This document shows, piece after piece, positions 56,398 through 64,000 of a DNA stretch of 64,000 nucleotides; position 1 is the first letter of the stretch, and every line of letters starts with the position of its first letter. The translations under genes were made by a program, and so were the position numbers. Source of the DNA: Microbacterium sp. LKL04. Its GTDB lineage: Bacteria; Actinomycetota; Actinomycetes; Actinomycetales; Microbacteriaceae. Under the pieces are notes generated by a model. It made no database searches, was not told the origin of the DNA, and worked only from the letters and a program-made list of their open reading frames with translations. Location: NCBI RefSeq assembly GCF_900102005.1, contig NZ_LT627736.1:558001-622000 (forward strand), written 5' to 3'.

Positions 56398-57726
56398 ATG
56401 CCCACTCCTCTCGACCACTGGCGCTCGCTCCCGATCAAGCAGCAGCCGTTGTGGCCCGACGCGGATGCGGTCGCGGCCGTCTCCGCCGAGATCGCGACCC
56501 TCCCGCCGCTCGTCTTCGCCGGCGAGGTCGACAACCTCCGTGCGCGCCTCGCGAAGGCGGCATCCGGTCAGGCCTTCCTCCTGCAGGGCGGCGACTGCGC
56601 CGAGACGTTCGCGGGCGCCACGGCACAGCAGATCCGCGACCGGATCAAGACGGTCCTGCAGATGGCGGTCGTCCTGACCTACGGCGCGTCGATGCCGGTC
56701 GTGAAGATGGGCCGCATGGCGGGTCAGTTCGCCAAGCCGCGCTCGAGCGACACCGAGACGCGGGGCGAGGTGACGCTCCCGGCCTACCGCGGAGACATCG
56801 TCAACGGGTACGACTTCACCGAGGCGTCGCGCACCGCGGACCCGCAGCGGCTGCTCAAGGGTTACCACACGGCCGCCTCGACGTTGAACCTGGTCCGCGC
56901 GTTCACGCAGGGCGGCTTCGCGGATCTCCGCGAGGTGCACAGTTGGAACCAGGGCTTCGCCAAGAACCCGGCCAACCAGCGCTACGAGCGCCTGGCCGGC
57001 GAGATCGACCGCGCCATCAAGTTCATGGAGGCCGCGGGAGCGAACTTCGACGAGCTTCGCGGCGTCGAGTTCTACACCGGTCACGAGGGTCTGCTCATGG
57101 ACTACGAGCACCCCATGACCCGCATCGACTCGCGCACCGGCACTCCCTACAACACGTCGGCGCACTTCCTCTGGGTTGGGGAGCGCACGCGCGACCTCGA
57201 CGGCGCCCACGTCGACTACTTCTCGAAGATCCGCAACCCCATCGGGGTGAAGCTCGGACCCTCGACCACCCCCGAGACGGCTCTCGCGCTCATCGACAAG
57301 CTGGACCCCGAGCGCGAGCCCGGGCGTCTCACTTTCATCACCCGGATGGGCGCAGGCAAGATCCGCGACGCCCTCCCGCCGCTCCTGCAGGCAGTGAAGG
57401 ATGCCGGTGCGACACCGCTCTGGGTCACGGACCCGATGCACGGAAACGGCATCACGACGCCCACCGGCTACAAGACGCGTCGCTTCGACGACGTCGTCGA
57501 CGAGGTCCGGGGCTTCTTCGAGGCTCACCGCGCCGTCGGAACCTTCCCCGGCGGCATCCACGTGGAACTCACCGGCGACGACGTCACCGAGTGCCTGGGC
57601 GGCTCGGAGATGATCGACGAGGCGACACTGGCGACGAGGTACGAGTCGCTGTGCGACCCGCGACTGAACCACATGCAGTCGCTGGAACTGGCATTCCTCG
57701 TCGCCGAGGAGCTCGGCAAGCGCTGA
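56398..57726 (+). CDS. aroG: 3-deoxy-7-phosphoheptulonate synthase, class II
   Basis: This 442-residue type-II (plant-like) DAHP synthase catalyses the first step of the shikimate pathway from phosphoenolpyruvate and erythrose-4-phosphate. Family stretches are LQGGDCAETF with the metal Cys, KMGRMAGQFAKPRS, HVDYFSKIRNPIGVK and WVTDPMHGN. It corresponds to Rv2178c, near pknL in mycobacteria as here. Feedback control by aromatic amino acids is known for the family. A leaderless promoter precedes it. Confidence 0.96.
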   Translation: MPTPLDHWRSLPIKQQPLWPDADAVAAVSAEIATLPPLVFAGEVDNLRARLAKAASGQAFLLQGGDCAETFAGATAQQIRDRIKTVLQMAVVLTYGASMPVVKMGRMAGQFAKPRSSDTETRGEVTLPAYRGDIVNGYDFTEASRTADPQRLLKGYHTAASTLNLVRAFTQGGFADLREVHSWNQGFAKNPANQRYERLAGEIDRAIKFMEAAGANFDELRGVEFYTGHEGLLMDYEHPMTRIDSRTGTPYNTSAHFLWVGERTRDLDGAHVDYFSKIRNPIGVKLGPSTTPETALALIDKLDPEREPGRLTFITRMGAGKIRDALPPLLQAVKDAGATPLWVTDPMHGNGITTPTGYKTRRFDDVVDEVRGFFEAHRAVGTFPGGIHVELTGDDVTECLGGSEMIDEATLATRYESLCDPRLNHMQSLELAFLVAEELGKR

Positions 57727-57735
57727 CGCACGGAG

Positions 57736-57769
57736 CGAGGGCCCGGCGGTGATGACCGTCGGGCCCTCG
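57736..57769. terminator. Bidirectional terminator
   Basis: CGAGGGCCCG (57736-57745) pairs with CGGGCCCTCG (57760-57769), and the stem continues inward through GCGGT/ACCGT to a GATG loop, about 15 bp with one G-T. It lies between the convergent aroG and kinase genes. Confidence 0.88.
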
Positions 57770-57795
57770 TCGTCCTCGGAGACGGATGCCGGGTC

Positions 57796-59754
57796 TCAGC
57801 CGAACGGCTGGAACTGCGGCGTCAGGCTGATCGTCGCGCCCGGACGCTGCAGGGTCCCGCCCTCGGGAGTCATGGAGCGGACGCGGTAGACATCCCAGTA
57901 GCGGCCACCGAGCGGGATCTCGGCGTCGTCGATGTTCGGATTGACCTCGAACCCGGCGGACTGCAGCCGCTCGACGGCCGTGCGCACCGTCTCGCCGACG
58001 ACGTTCGGAACCTCCACGGGCTTCGGCCCGTCCGAGACGACGATCGTGATGGTTTCGCCCTGCTGCCACGATCCGCCGCCGGGGCGATCCTCCACGCGGA
58101 TGACGAGGTCGTCGGCCACTGAGCTGCTGTATTCGCGCTTCTCGTCGACCTTCATCTCAACGTCCGTGAGGGCCGCGGACGCCTCGTCGGCGCTCTTCCC
58201 GACGACGTCGGGGAGCGGCCCGAGAGAGACACGGAGCTCAGCTCGGGATCCCTCGAGGACGGAACAGCCCTCCGTGCATTCGACGGCGTCCGCCGCGCCG
58301 GTCTGCGTGACGTAGACGCGCACGACCCGTCCCGAGGCGAAAGACGTGAAGTACTCCTTGACTGCCGCGACGTCGATGTTCTTCTCCTGCAGCAGTGACT
58401 CGACGTCGGTGCGCGTCTTGTCCTGCAGCGCCGGCAGCTCCGCGGTCGCCGGCCCTGAGGAGATCCTCACAGTCACGGTGGCGTCGCGGTCGAGGAAGGT
58501 CCCGGGGTCGGGGTCGGTGTCGACCGCCTGCCCGGCGGGCACGGTGAGGCTGTGCACCTCGCTGCGCTCCGCGACGAGCGCGTTGTCGGCGAGGAGGTCC
58601 CGAGCGTCCTCGAAGCTCATCCCTTCGACAGTGGGTACGGAGACGAGTGATCCCGGCCCTGACCCGAACCACCATCCGAGGCCGCCGGCGGCAGCGGCGA
58701 GGAGGAGGACGACGGCGAGGAGCCAGCTCCCCTTGACCGTGTTGCGGTGGGAACGGCGGCGCAGTCGGGTGGCGTTGTCGACCTCGGTGGTGACACTGGG
58801 GGCGGTGAACGTCCCCGGCATGACACGGGTGACCTCGTCCGAATCGAGCGAATCGTCGACGACCACGGTCGAGCCGGCCGGCGTCGACCGCACGACCTGA
58901 GGGAAGACCCCGAGCTGCTTCTCGATATCGCGCAGGCGCTCGAGCATCTCGCGCGCATCGGTGGGGCGGTCCTCGGGTGAGCGTTCCGTGGCCCAGAGGA
59001 CCAGCTCGTCGAGCTGTTCGGGCACCGCGGGGTTCTTGACGCTCGGTCGCGGGACGGAGTGCGTCGCATGCTGATAGGCGATCTGCATCGGCTGCTCGCC
59101 CTTGTAGGGCTGTTCGCCCGTGAGCATCTCGTAGAGCATGATGCCGAGCGCGTAGATGTCGCTGCGCGCGTCGGCCGTGCCGCGCGTGACGAGCTCGGGA
59201 GCGAGGTAGGCGATGGTGCCGAGGAGCATCTGGCCGGTGGCGGTGTTCGCGCTCGTGGCGCGTGCCAGACCGAAATCGCCGATCTTGATCCGGCCGTCTT
59301 CGGCGAGGAGGACGTTCTCCGGCTTCACGTCCCGGTGAACGATACCCGCGCGGTGCGCGGCGGAAAGACCCGACAGGATCGCGTCCATGATGGTGATCGT
59401 CTGGGGGAGCGTGAGCCGCTTCTGTTCGCGCAGCAGTTCGCGGAGCGTGATGCCGGGCAGGTACTCCATGACGAGATACGCCATCTCGCCGTCCTGACCC
59501 TGGTCGAAGACGTTGACGACGTGCGGATCCGCCAGGCGTGCAGCGGACCTGGCCTCCTGGATGAACCGGTTCTGGAAGACGGTGTCGTCCGAGAGATGAC
59601 CGTGCATGACCTTCAGCGCCACGCGGCGTTCGAGACGCAGATCGGTGGCGACGTAGACCGTGGCCATCCCGCCTCGGGCGATGCGGCCGCGAACGCGGTA
59701 CCGGCCGTCGACCAGGTGGCCGATCAGCGGGTCGGTCTGCGGGGTGGCGGTCAC
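57796..59754 (-). CDS. Transmembrane Ser/Thr protein kinase with PASTA repeats (PknL locus)
   Basis: This 652-residue receptor-type kinase has a kinase domain (about 20-285) with Lys48, HRD at 140-142 (HRDVKPEN) and DFG at 160-162. A juxtamembrane linker with Thr-rich stretches precedes one membrane helix (343-364). About four extracellular PASTA domains (371-652) should sense peptidoglycan. The position by aroG and an Rv2175c-like gene matches mycobacterial pknL, but as I recall PknL lacks PASTA domains, so in architecture this resembles PknB. GTG 59754 has TAGACT 6 nt upstream. Confidence 0.93.
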   Translation of the reverse strand: MTATPQTDPLIGHLVDGRYRVRGRIARGGMATVYVATDLRLERRVALKVMHGHLSDDTVFQNRFIQEARSAARLADPHVVNVFDQGQDGEMAYLVMEYLPGITLRELLREQKRLTLPQTITIMDAILSGLSAAHRAGIVHRDVKPENVLLAEDGRIKIGDFGLARATSANTATGQMLLGTIAYLAPELVTRGTADARSDIYALGIMLYEMLTGEQPYKGEQPMQIAYQHATHSVPRPSVKNPAVPEQLDELVLWATERSPEDRPTDAREMLERLRDIEKQLGVFPQVVRSTPAGSTVVVDDSLDSDEVTRVMPGTFTAPSVTTEVDNATRLRRRSHRNTVKGSWLLAVVLLLAAAAGGLGWWFGSGPGSLVSVPTVEGMSFEDARDLLADNALVAERSEVHSLTVPAGQAVDTDPDPGTFLDRDATVTVRISSGPATAELPALQDKTRTDVESLLQEKNIDVAAVKEYFTSFASGRVVRVYVTQTGAADAVECTEGCSVLEGSRAELRVSLGPLPDVVGKSADEASAALTDVEMKVDEKREYSSSVADDLVIRVEDRPGGGSWQQGETITIVVSDGPKPVEVPNVVGETVRTAVERLQSAGFEVNPNIDDAEIPLGGRYWDVYRVRSMTPEGGTLQRPGATISLTPQFQPFG

Positions 59755-59760
59755 GTCAGA

Positions 59761-59766
59761 AGTCTA
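59761..59766 (-). promoter_or_regulatory. -10 hexamer TAGACT, leaderless
   Basis: Reading leftward, TAGACT, six nt and GTG 59754 of the kinase gene. Confidence 0.6.
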
Positions 59767-59823
59767 CGGAGCAGACCCTGCGAGCCCGGGTAACGGCGCA
59801 CCTTCCGCCGCGGGGAGACGTGA

Positions 59824-61032
59824 TCACCCGTACAGGTCGAGCCAGCGGTAGGCCTCGTCCTTCCAGGGCCCGTAGCGTTCCGGGTACGCCGAGATCTGCA
59901 CGGCCTGGGCTGCGTCCCCGAAGGCCATCTCCTCCCACCCGTCGATGTCGAGGAGGCCGCGCGTGCGGTCGCCGTTCGGATCGGATGAGCCGCCGAAGAA
60001 CGCGGCCGCCGACCGACGGGGGTCGCGGATCTGCTTCTCGTTTCCCCAGCCGGCACTCGGGCGCTGCTGGAAGAGGCCGACCGAGTCCCGGTCGCCGCCG
60101 TCCAGGTTGCGGATCCAGGATTCGACCATCGCCGTCGCAAGCGCGATGGCGATTCCGTCCCGCGAGACGCCCCGGTCCCGTCCGACCTCGATGATGGTCC
60201 GGACGTTCGCGATCTGCTCGGCATCCAGGTCGGTCTGCCCAGGACGCGATTGCGTGGAGGCGGCCCGAGGCGCCGCAGCGGCGGGGATGCGGAGCTTCTG
60301 CCCGGGGTAGATGATGGATGCCTCGTCGAGCCCGTTCGCGTCGAGGAGTCGTGCGAGGGAGGTGCCGCTGTCCGCGGCGATCGCCCAGAGCGTCTCGCCG
60401 GCGGATACCTCGTGCACCGGCCCCGCCGCGGCTCGGGGGGACGGCGCCGGTGCCGCGGCGCGATGCGCGGCGAGTTCCGTGACCGTGAGTTTCTGGCCCG
60501 GGTGGATGATCGACGACGCGCCGAGCTCGTTGGCGCGGACCAGAGAGGCGACGCTCATCCCGTGGCGCTGTGCGATGGACCAGAGCGTGTCGCCGGGACG
60601 GACTTCATAGGCGGATGCCGTACCCCGGGCGGGCCGGGAGGGCTCGGCATCCGTCTTCTCCGTCTTCGGTCCGAGGCGGAGGACGTCGCCGGGGTGGATG
60701 AGCGAACGCCATCCGAGGTCGTTCCATGCCAGGACGTCGGCCGTGCGGACACCGTTCGCCGCCGCGATCGCGCTGATGGTCTCCCCGCGGGCGACGACAT
60801 GTGTCCGCACAGCAGCGCGCGCGGCGGGTGTCCCGACGGTCGTGGCGGGGCTCGCGGCTGGGACGGGCGTCGCGTGTGCCTTCGCCGACAGCGGTCGGGG
60901 CGCCGAGCGGTCGTGATCGTCCGCCGTGGCCGCGTCGACGGGGAGAAGGGACAGCGAGAGAGCGATCGACCCGATCACAGCGGGAGCGCCTCGGTGGAAC
61001 AGAGAGGCGGGCATGACGTCGTTCCGGTGCAC
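59824..61032 (-). CDS. Secreted LysM protein with lysozyme-like C-terminal domain
   Basis: This 402-residue exported protein has a signal sequence (about 7-37, ending near DAATADD). Three LysM peptidoglycan-binding modules follow (about 77-121, 142-185 and 207-249), separated by Ala/Pro linkers. The C-terminal domain (about 270-402) has IALATAMVESWIRNL and DSVGLFQQRPSAGWG, like transglycosylase/lysozyme-fold domains; Glu304 could be catalytic. GTG 61032 follows GAAGGAA; ATG 61014 and GTG 61086 are alternatives. It is 69 bp upstream of the PASTA kinase and codirectional. Confidence 0.87.
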   Translation of the reverse strand: MHRNDVMPASLFHRGAPAVIGSIALSLSLLPVDAATADDHDRSAPRPLSAKAHATPVPAASPATTVGTPAARAAVRTHVVARGETISAIAAANGVRTADVLAWNDLGWRSLIHPGDVLRLGPKTEKTDAEPSRPARGTASAYEVRPGDTLWSIAQRHGMSVASLVRANELGASSIIHPGQKLTVTELAAHRAAAPAPSPRAAAGPVHEVSAGETLWAIAADSGTSLARLLDANGLDEASIIYPGQKLRIPAAAAPRAASTQSRPGQTDLDAEQIANVRTIIEVGRDRGVSRDGIAIALATAMVESWIRNLDGGDRDSVGLFQQRPSAGWGNEKQIRDPRRSAAAFFGGSSDPNGDRTRGLLDIDGWEEMAFGDAAQAVQISAYPERYGPWKDEAYRWLDLYG

Positions 61033-61181
61033 AGGTGTTCCTTCGTTCAGTCCCAGATCGTCGATCCCCCTCCGAAACCGTGACACGCCGATGTGACTGC
61101 TGTCAATCAGTGTGGTGTGTGTGACGGGTGTGACGAGATGAGCGTGCGACGATCCGGCGGAGCGGATGCGATAGTGGGGGA

Positions 61182-61526
61182 GTGAGTTCTGCGACGCCCG
61201 TGTCCACTGATTGGCTGAGTCTTCCCGAACTGGTCGAGCTGACCGGGGAGCCGCTCGGGCGCGTGCGGCGGATGCTCGACGAGCATCAGCTCGTCGCCTC
61301 CCGCCGCTTCGGCGCGCCGCGGGTTCCCTCCGTCTTCCTGGTGGACGGGGCGCCGATCTCGTCCCTCCGGGGGACCATCATCGTGTTGCACGATGCCGGG
61401 TTCTCCGATGACGAGACCATCGACTGGCTCCTCGCGCCCGAGGACTCGATCGGCTTCGCGCCGATCGACGCCCTGCGTCAGGGACGCAAGAGCGAGGTCC
61501 GTCGGGTCGCGCAGACGCTCGCCTGA
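61182..61526 (+). CDS. Rv2175c-like helix-turn-helix DNA-binding protein
   Basis: This 114-residue protein has an N-terminal winged-helix-type segment (WLSLPELVELTGEPLGRVRR, then MLDEHQLVASR) and a compact C-terminal domain (SLRGTIIVLHDAGFSDDETI). In mycobacteria the homologue Rv2175c binds DNA and is phosphorylated by PknL, which abolishes binding. Here too it lies near a PASTA kinase, divergent from the LysM gene. The GTG start has GATAGT 6 nt upstream, so it may be leaderless. Targets are unknown. Confidence 0.85.
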   Translation: MSSATPVSTDWLSLPELVELTGEPLGRVRRMLDEHQLVASRRFGAPRVPSVFLVDGAPISSLRGTIIVLHDAGFSDDETIDWLLAPEDSIGFAPIDALRQGRKSEVRRVAQTLA

Positions 61527-61545
61527 CCAAGCGGATGCCTGCTCG

Positions 61546-62640
61546 TCAGGCGGCGCGGACCGTCGCCGCCCGAGCGAGGTCGCGCAGATCACCGACTGCG
61601 CCGTGACCGAGCCGAGCGCCGCGAAGCGCTCTGTCCGCCTCGGCCGCCCAATCTGTGATCAGTTCTTCCACGCGTGCGAGCGCTCCGGTGTCGACGATCG
61701 TCTGCTGCAGGTGCGCCACCTGCTCAGGGGTGAGATCCCGCTCGCCGACGAGTTCGTCGAAGATGCGGAGGGCGCCGGCGGGGAGGGACGCGCGCGCGTA
61801 CGCGATGAGGAGGGTGCGCTTGCCTTCACGGAGATCGTCGCCCACGGGTTTGCCGGTGACCGCGCTGTCTCCGAACACCCCGAGGACGTCGTCGCGCAGC
61901 TGGAAGGCGAGTCCGATGGGGTGACCGAACGCCGCCAGCGCACGGTACTGCTCGTCGTCCGCGTCGGCGAGGGTGGCGCCGAGCTGGAGCGGGTGCTGGA
62001 CGCTGTACCGGGCGGACTTCAACGACGCGACGCGCAGAGCGCGGTCGGGGTGGGTGTCGACGGGTGCCACGACATAAGCGGATTCCTCCGCGACGTCGAG
62101 GAACTGCCCGATCGTCACCTCGCGGCGCATCCGTGCGAACTCCGTGCGCGCACGGTGGGCCCGTGGGTTCTCGACGTCTGCCAGCCCCTCTTCGAGCAGG
62201 TCGTCGCTCCACGCCACGAGGAGGTCGCCCAGGAGGATCGCCGCAGATCGACCGAACTCTTCAGCGTCACCCGCCCAGGCGGTCGCGCGGTGCTCTGCTT
62301 CCCATGCGCGATGGGACGCAGGGCGCCCCCGCCGGGTGTCGGATCGGTCGATGACGTCGTCGTGCACGAGTGCCGCGGCGTGGAAGATCTCCAGGGCTGC
62401 GGAGGCGGTGATCACCGCGTCCGGTGCGATCGATGTCCGGCCGCCTGCCGTCGCCACCGCTCGGAAGCCGGCGAGGCAGAAGCGGGCTCGGAACGCCTTG
62501 CCGCCGGTCGCCGCGGACGCGCCGGATTCCACGAAGGCGCGCGCTTCGTCGCCGAATTCGGATGCGGCTTCGCGCTGCGCCTCGAGGAACCTCTCGACTC
62601 GCTGAGAAACGGCGACGATCGGGTCGAGAGAGGAGGACAC
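61546..62640 (-). CDS. Polyprenyl (geranylgeranyl-type) diphosphate synthase
   Basis: This 364-residue trans-isoprenyl diphosphate synthase has a first Asp-rich motif DDVID at 94-98 (LVHDDVIDRSDTRRG) and a second in FQLRDDVLGVFGD. It elongates isopentenyl diphosphate to C15-C20 or longer products for quinones, carotenoids or lipid carriers. The locus matches M. tuberculosis Rv2173 (idsA2). Product length is not predictable by eye. GTG 62640 has TAGGCT 6 nt upstream. Confidence 0.92.
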   Translation of the reverse strand: MSSSLDPIVAVSQRVERFLEAQREAASEFGDEARAFVESGASAATGGKAFRARFCLAGFRAVATAGGRTSIAPDAVITASAALEIFHAAALVHDDVIDRSDTRRGRPASHRAWEAEHRATAWAGDAEEFGRSAAILLGDLLVAWSDDLLEEGLADVENPRAHRARTEFARMRREVTIGQFLDVAEESAYVVAPVDTHPDRALRVASLKSARYSVQHPLQLGATLADADDEQYRALAAFGHPIGLAFQLRDDVLGVFGDSAVTGKPVGDDLREGKRTLLIAYARASLPAGALRIFDELVGERDLTPEQVAHLQQTIVDTGALARVEELITDWAAEADRALRGARLGHGAVGDLRDLARAATVRAA

Positions 62641-62646
62641 AGGCCT

Positions 62647-62652
62647 AGCCTA
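62647..62652 (-). promoter_or_regulatory. -10 hexamer TAGGCT, leaderless
   Basis: Reading leftward, TAGGCT, six nt and GTG 62640 of the polyprenyl synthase gene. Confidence 0.6.
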
Positions 62653-62700
62653 GTGATCGCGCGGACGCGTACACTTGACGGACCGACCCGAGGGGGATGC

Positions 62701-63078
62701 ATGCCACTGTCAGAACAGGAGCAGCGTCTGCTGGACGAGATGGAACGCCATCTCATGCGCAACGACGCCGATGTTGTCAGCGCGGACCGTGGAGCGGCGC
62801 CGCTCAGCTACCGCAACATCGTCTACGGGTCCGTCATCGTGCTCTTGGGTATCGCCGGCCTCGTCGTCGGCGTGGCCACATCGCTGATCGTGATCGGCGT
62901 GGTCGCCTTCGTCGTCATGGTCGTCGGCGTCGTCCTCGCCTTCACACCGGCCAAGGGTGCGGCAGCCGCACGGAACGCGACCGGTACGCGTAAGCCGCGC
63001 GCCGCGAAGGCAGCGGCATCCGCCTCTTTCATGGATCGCATGAACGACCGCTGGGATCGCCGCAACGACGATCGCTGA
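62701..63078 (+). CDS. DUF3040 membrane protein (Rv2169c-like)
   Basis: This 125-residue protein begins with the family signature MPLSEQEQRLLDEMERHL. Two adjacent membrane helices follow (IVYGSVIVLLGIAGLVVGV; SLIVIGVVAFVVMVVGVVL), then a basic tail (TRKPRAAKA, DRWDRRNDDR). DUF3040 proteins are small and actinobacterial, near the mraZ/division cluster, with unknown function. The ATG follows GAGGGGG, and TACACT upstream is a plausible -10. The long upstream open frame is antisense to the synthase and not coding. Confidence 0.9.
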   Translation: MPLSEQEQRLLDEMERHLMRNDADVVSADRGAAPLSYRNIVYGSVIVLLGIAGLVVGVATSLIVIGVVAFVVMVVGVVLAFTPAKGAAAARNATGTRKPRAAKAAASASFMDRMNDRWDRRNDDR

Positions 63079-63109
63079 TCCGGCGCCCTCCACCGCGCTC
63101 CACTTCTGA

Positions 63110-63140
63110 AGCACCGACCCTCGGGTCGGTGCTTTTTTTT
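63110..63140 (+). terminator. Rho-independent terminator with T8 tract
   Basis: AGCACCGACCC (63110-63120) and GGGTCGGTGCT (63123-63133) form a 10-11-bp stem, followed by eight T residues (63133-63140). It ends the DUF3040 transcript before mraZ. Confidence 0.93.
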
Positions 63141-63220
63141 GTGTCCGCGCGGGCCTCCACCCGCCCTGCCGTCGTCCGGTGGTGCGGCAGGGATGCGGCG
63201 TGCCCCGAAACTGTCGCGGA

Positions 63221-63250
63221 GTGGAGGAAAGTGGAGTAAAGTGGCGTCAT
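63221..63250 (+). promoter_or_regulatory. MraZ-binding repeats at the mraZ promoter
   Basis: Three 10-bp direct repeats run head to tail: GTGGAGGAAA (63221), GTGGAGTAAA (63231) and GTGGCGTCAT (63241). MraZ is known to bind GTGG-type repeats spaced one helical turn apart and to control its own operon. TAAAGT at 63237-63242 is a plausible -10 inside the array, so bound MraZ would block polymerase. Confidence 0.8.
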
Positions 63251-63285
63251 CCTGGAGCAGGCCGGACGAAGGGGGTGACCGAGCG

Positions 63286-63717
63286 ATGTTGTTGGGCACC
63301 CACACCCCCAAGCTGGACGACAAAGGACGGGTCATCCTTCCCGCCAAGTTCCGCGACGATCTCGGTCCCGGTGTCGTCATCACCCGTGGCCAGGAACGCT
63401 GCCTCTACGTGTTCAGCTCGGCGGAGTTCGAGCGGGTCTACGAGCGCATCCGCGAGGCACCGCTGACCAACAAGCAGGCGCGCGACTTCCAGCGCATGTT
63501 CCTCTCGGGCGCCAGCGCCGAGAAGCCCGACTCCCAGAACCGCATCACCATTCCGCCTCACCTCCGCACCTACGCCGGGCTGGAGCGCGAGCTCATCGTC
63601 ACGGGTGTCGGCGCACACGCCGAGATTTGGAACGCGGACGCGTGGAACGCCTACGCCGACAGCAATGAGGACACGTACTCGGACATGGAGCAGGAGGTGA
63701 TCCCGGGACTCTTCTGA
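63286..63717 (+). CDS. mraZ: Transcriptional regulator MraZ
   Basis: This 143-residue protein has two SpoVT/AbrB-like swapped-hairpin domains: one at the start ([19 protein letters not shown]) and one in the middle ([20 protein letters not shown]). It forms a ring-shaped oligomer that binds the repeats upstream and represses the division and cell-wall (dcw) operon. ATG 63286 gives the invariant [11 protein letters not shown] start; the frame is open further upstream but crosses the promoter. rsmH follows 103 bp later. Confidence 0.95.
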   Translation: MLLGTHTPKLDDKGRVILPAKFRDDLGPGVVITRGQERCLYVFSSAEFERVYERIREAPLTNKQARDFQRMFLSGASAEKPDSQNRITIPPHLRTYAGLERELIVTGVGAHAEIWNADAWNAYADSNEDTYSDMEQEVIPGLF

Positions 63718-63820
63718 TCCTCGACTGCGACTCCCAGCCGCACGCCCTGACGCACTTCCCCGGCGCCAGGTCGGAGCGGATGGGGATCGGGGTCGAGGGC
63801 CTCACGGAACCGAAGGAATC

Positions 63821-64000
63821 ATGGCCCACGACGAGATCCACACCCCCGTCCTGCTCGACCGTTGCATCGAGCTGTTGGCGCCTGCGCTGCAGCACGACGG
63901 CGCGGTCGTCGTCGACGCGACGCTCGGGATGGGCGGACACTCCGAGGCGCTTCTCGAACGCTTCCCCCAGGTGCGTCTGATCGGCCTCGACCGCGACACG
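63821..64000 (+). CDS. rsmH: 16S rRNA (cytosine-1402-N4)-methyltransferase, 5' part only
   Basis: Only the first 60 codons are inside the window. The reading begins [20 protein letters not shown] and contains the SAM-binding [15 protein letters not shown] motif and IGLDRD, both diagnostic of RsmH (MraW). It methylates N4 of C1402 in 16S rRNA. The ATG follows GAAGGA. It is the second gene of the dcw cluster; the gene runs off the right edge. Confidence 0.93.
   Translation, partial: MAHDEIHTPVLLDRCIELLAPALQHDGAVVVDATLGMGGHSEALLERFPQVRLIGLDRDT

Noticed and set aside
61033..61181. c-di-AMP (ydaO-type) riboswitch before the LysM gene
   Set aside because: Such riboswitches often precede actinobacterial wall hydrolases, but the 149-bp spacer is short, shared with a divergent gene and shows no conserved core.

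Overview
The window is about 64 kb of a high-GC (roughly 70% by eye) actinobacterial chromosome. The tRNA-free rRNA spacer, actinobacterial gene orders and codon use point to family Microbacteriaceae, most likely Microbacterium; the genus is an inference. Nothing looks like a prophage, plasmid, transposon or CRISPR locus. It is a dense core chromosome with a few accessory genes.

Layout. 1-4153: the 3' part of 16S rRNA, a 375-bp spacer without tRNA, 23S rRNA and 5S rRNA, closed by a hairpin terminator. 4226-20382: a long, tightly overlapping block in the same order as Mycobacterium tuberculosis Rv1691-Rv1713: a repeat-rich TPR-like protein, a HAD phosphatase, a 54-residue protein, tlyA, nadK, recN, pyrG, a Nudix ADP-ribose pyrophosphatase, xerD, a ParA-like ATPase, scpA, scpB, a pseudouridine synthase, tyrA, cmk and der. 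20510-23446: a Nudix/NYN-like fusion, DUF2809, an S4 protein, a macro-domain/GNAT pair and tRNA-Pro(GGG). 23741-28981: a 1746-residue secreted enzyme joining a rhamnogalacturonan acetylesterase to a rhamnogalacturonan lyase. 29061-42106: accessory and metabolic genes (quinone oxidoreductase, HIRAN-like protein, CPA1 antiporter, a class-V aminotransferase with a divergent LysR regulator, aldo/keto reductase, prepilin peptidase, YihY protein, glycogen phosphorylase, CYTH protein). 42219-46275: lpd, a CopC-like protein, then garA/odhI with two MerR regulators (the Rv1827-Rv1830 cluster). 46324-52691: pyruvate carboxylase flanked by two MinD/ParA-like ATPases, and peptide deformylase. 52742-57726: acyl-CoA synthetase, ROK glucokinase, acyltransferase and class-II DAHP synthase. 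57796-64000: a PASTA Ser/Thr kinase, a LysM lysozyme-like protein, an Rv2175c-like DNA-binding protein, a polyprenyl synthase, DUF3040, mraZ and the start of rsmH, which opens the division/cell-wall cluster.

How the genes work together. The first block combines ribosome modification, nucleotide supply, DNA repair and chromosome resolution/condensation (recN, xerD, parA-like, scpAB). The lpd, garA and pyc genes sit around the TCA-cycle entry and its phospho-regulated switch; the PASTA kinase is a plausible, unproven upstream kinase. The rhamnogalacturonan enzyme is an isolated pectin-degrading gene with its own possible LacI-type operator.

Most notable signals. (1) The octamer GGATGCCG / CGGCATCC is strongly over-represented on both strands, inside genes and as inverted repeats between genes. 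(2) Many first genes have a TANNNT hexamer exactly 6-7 nt before the start codon, the signature of leaderless mRNAs. (3) The protein just after the rRNA operon carries 21 consecutive Arg-rich decapeptides. (4) The rhamnogalacturonan deacetylase and lyase are fused in one polypeptide. (5) Two partnerless MinD/ParA-like ATPases flank pyruvate carboxylase.
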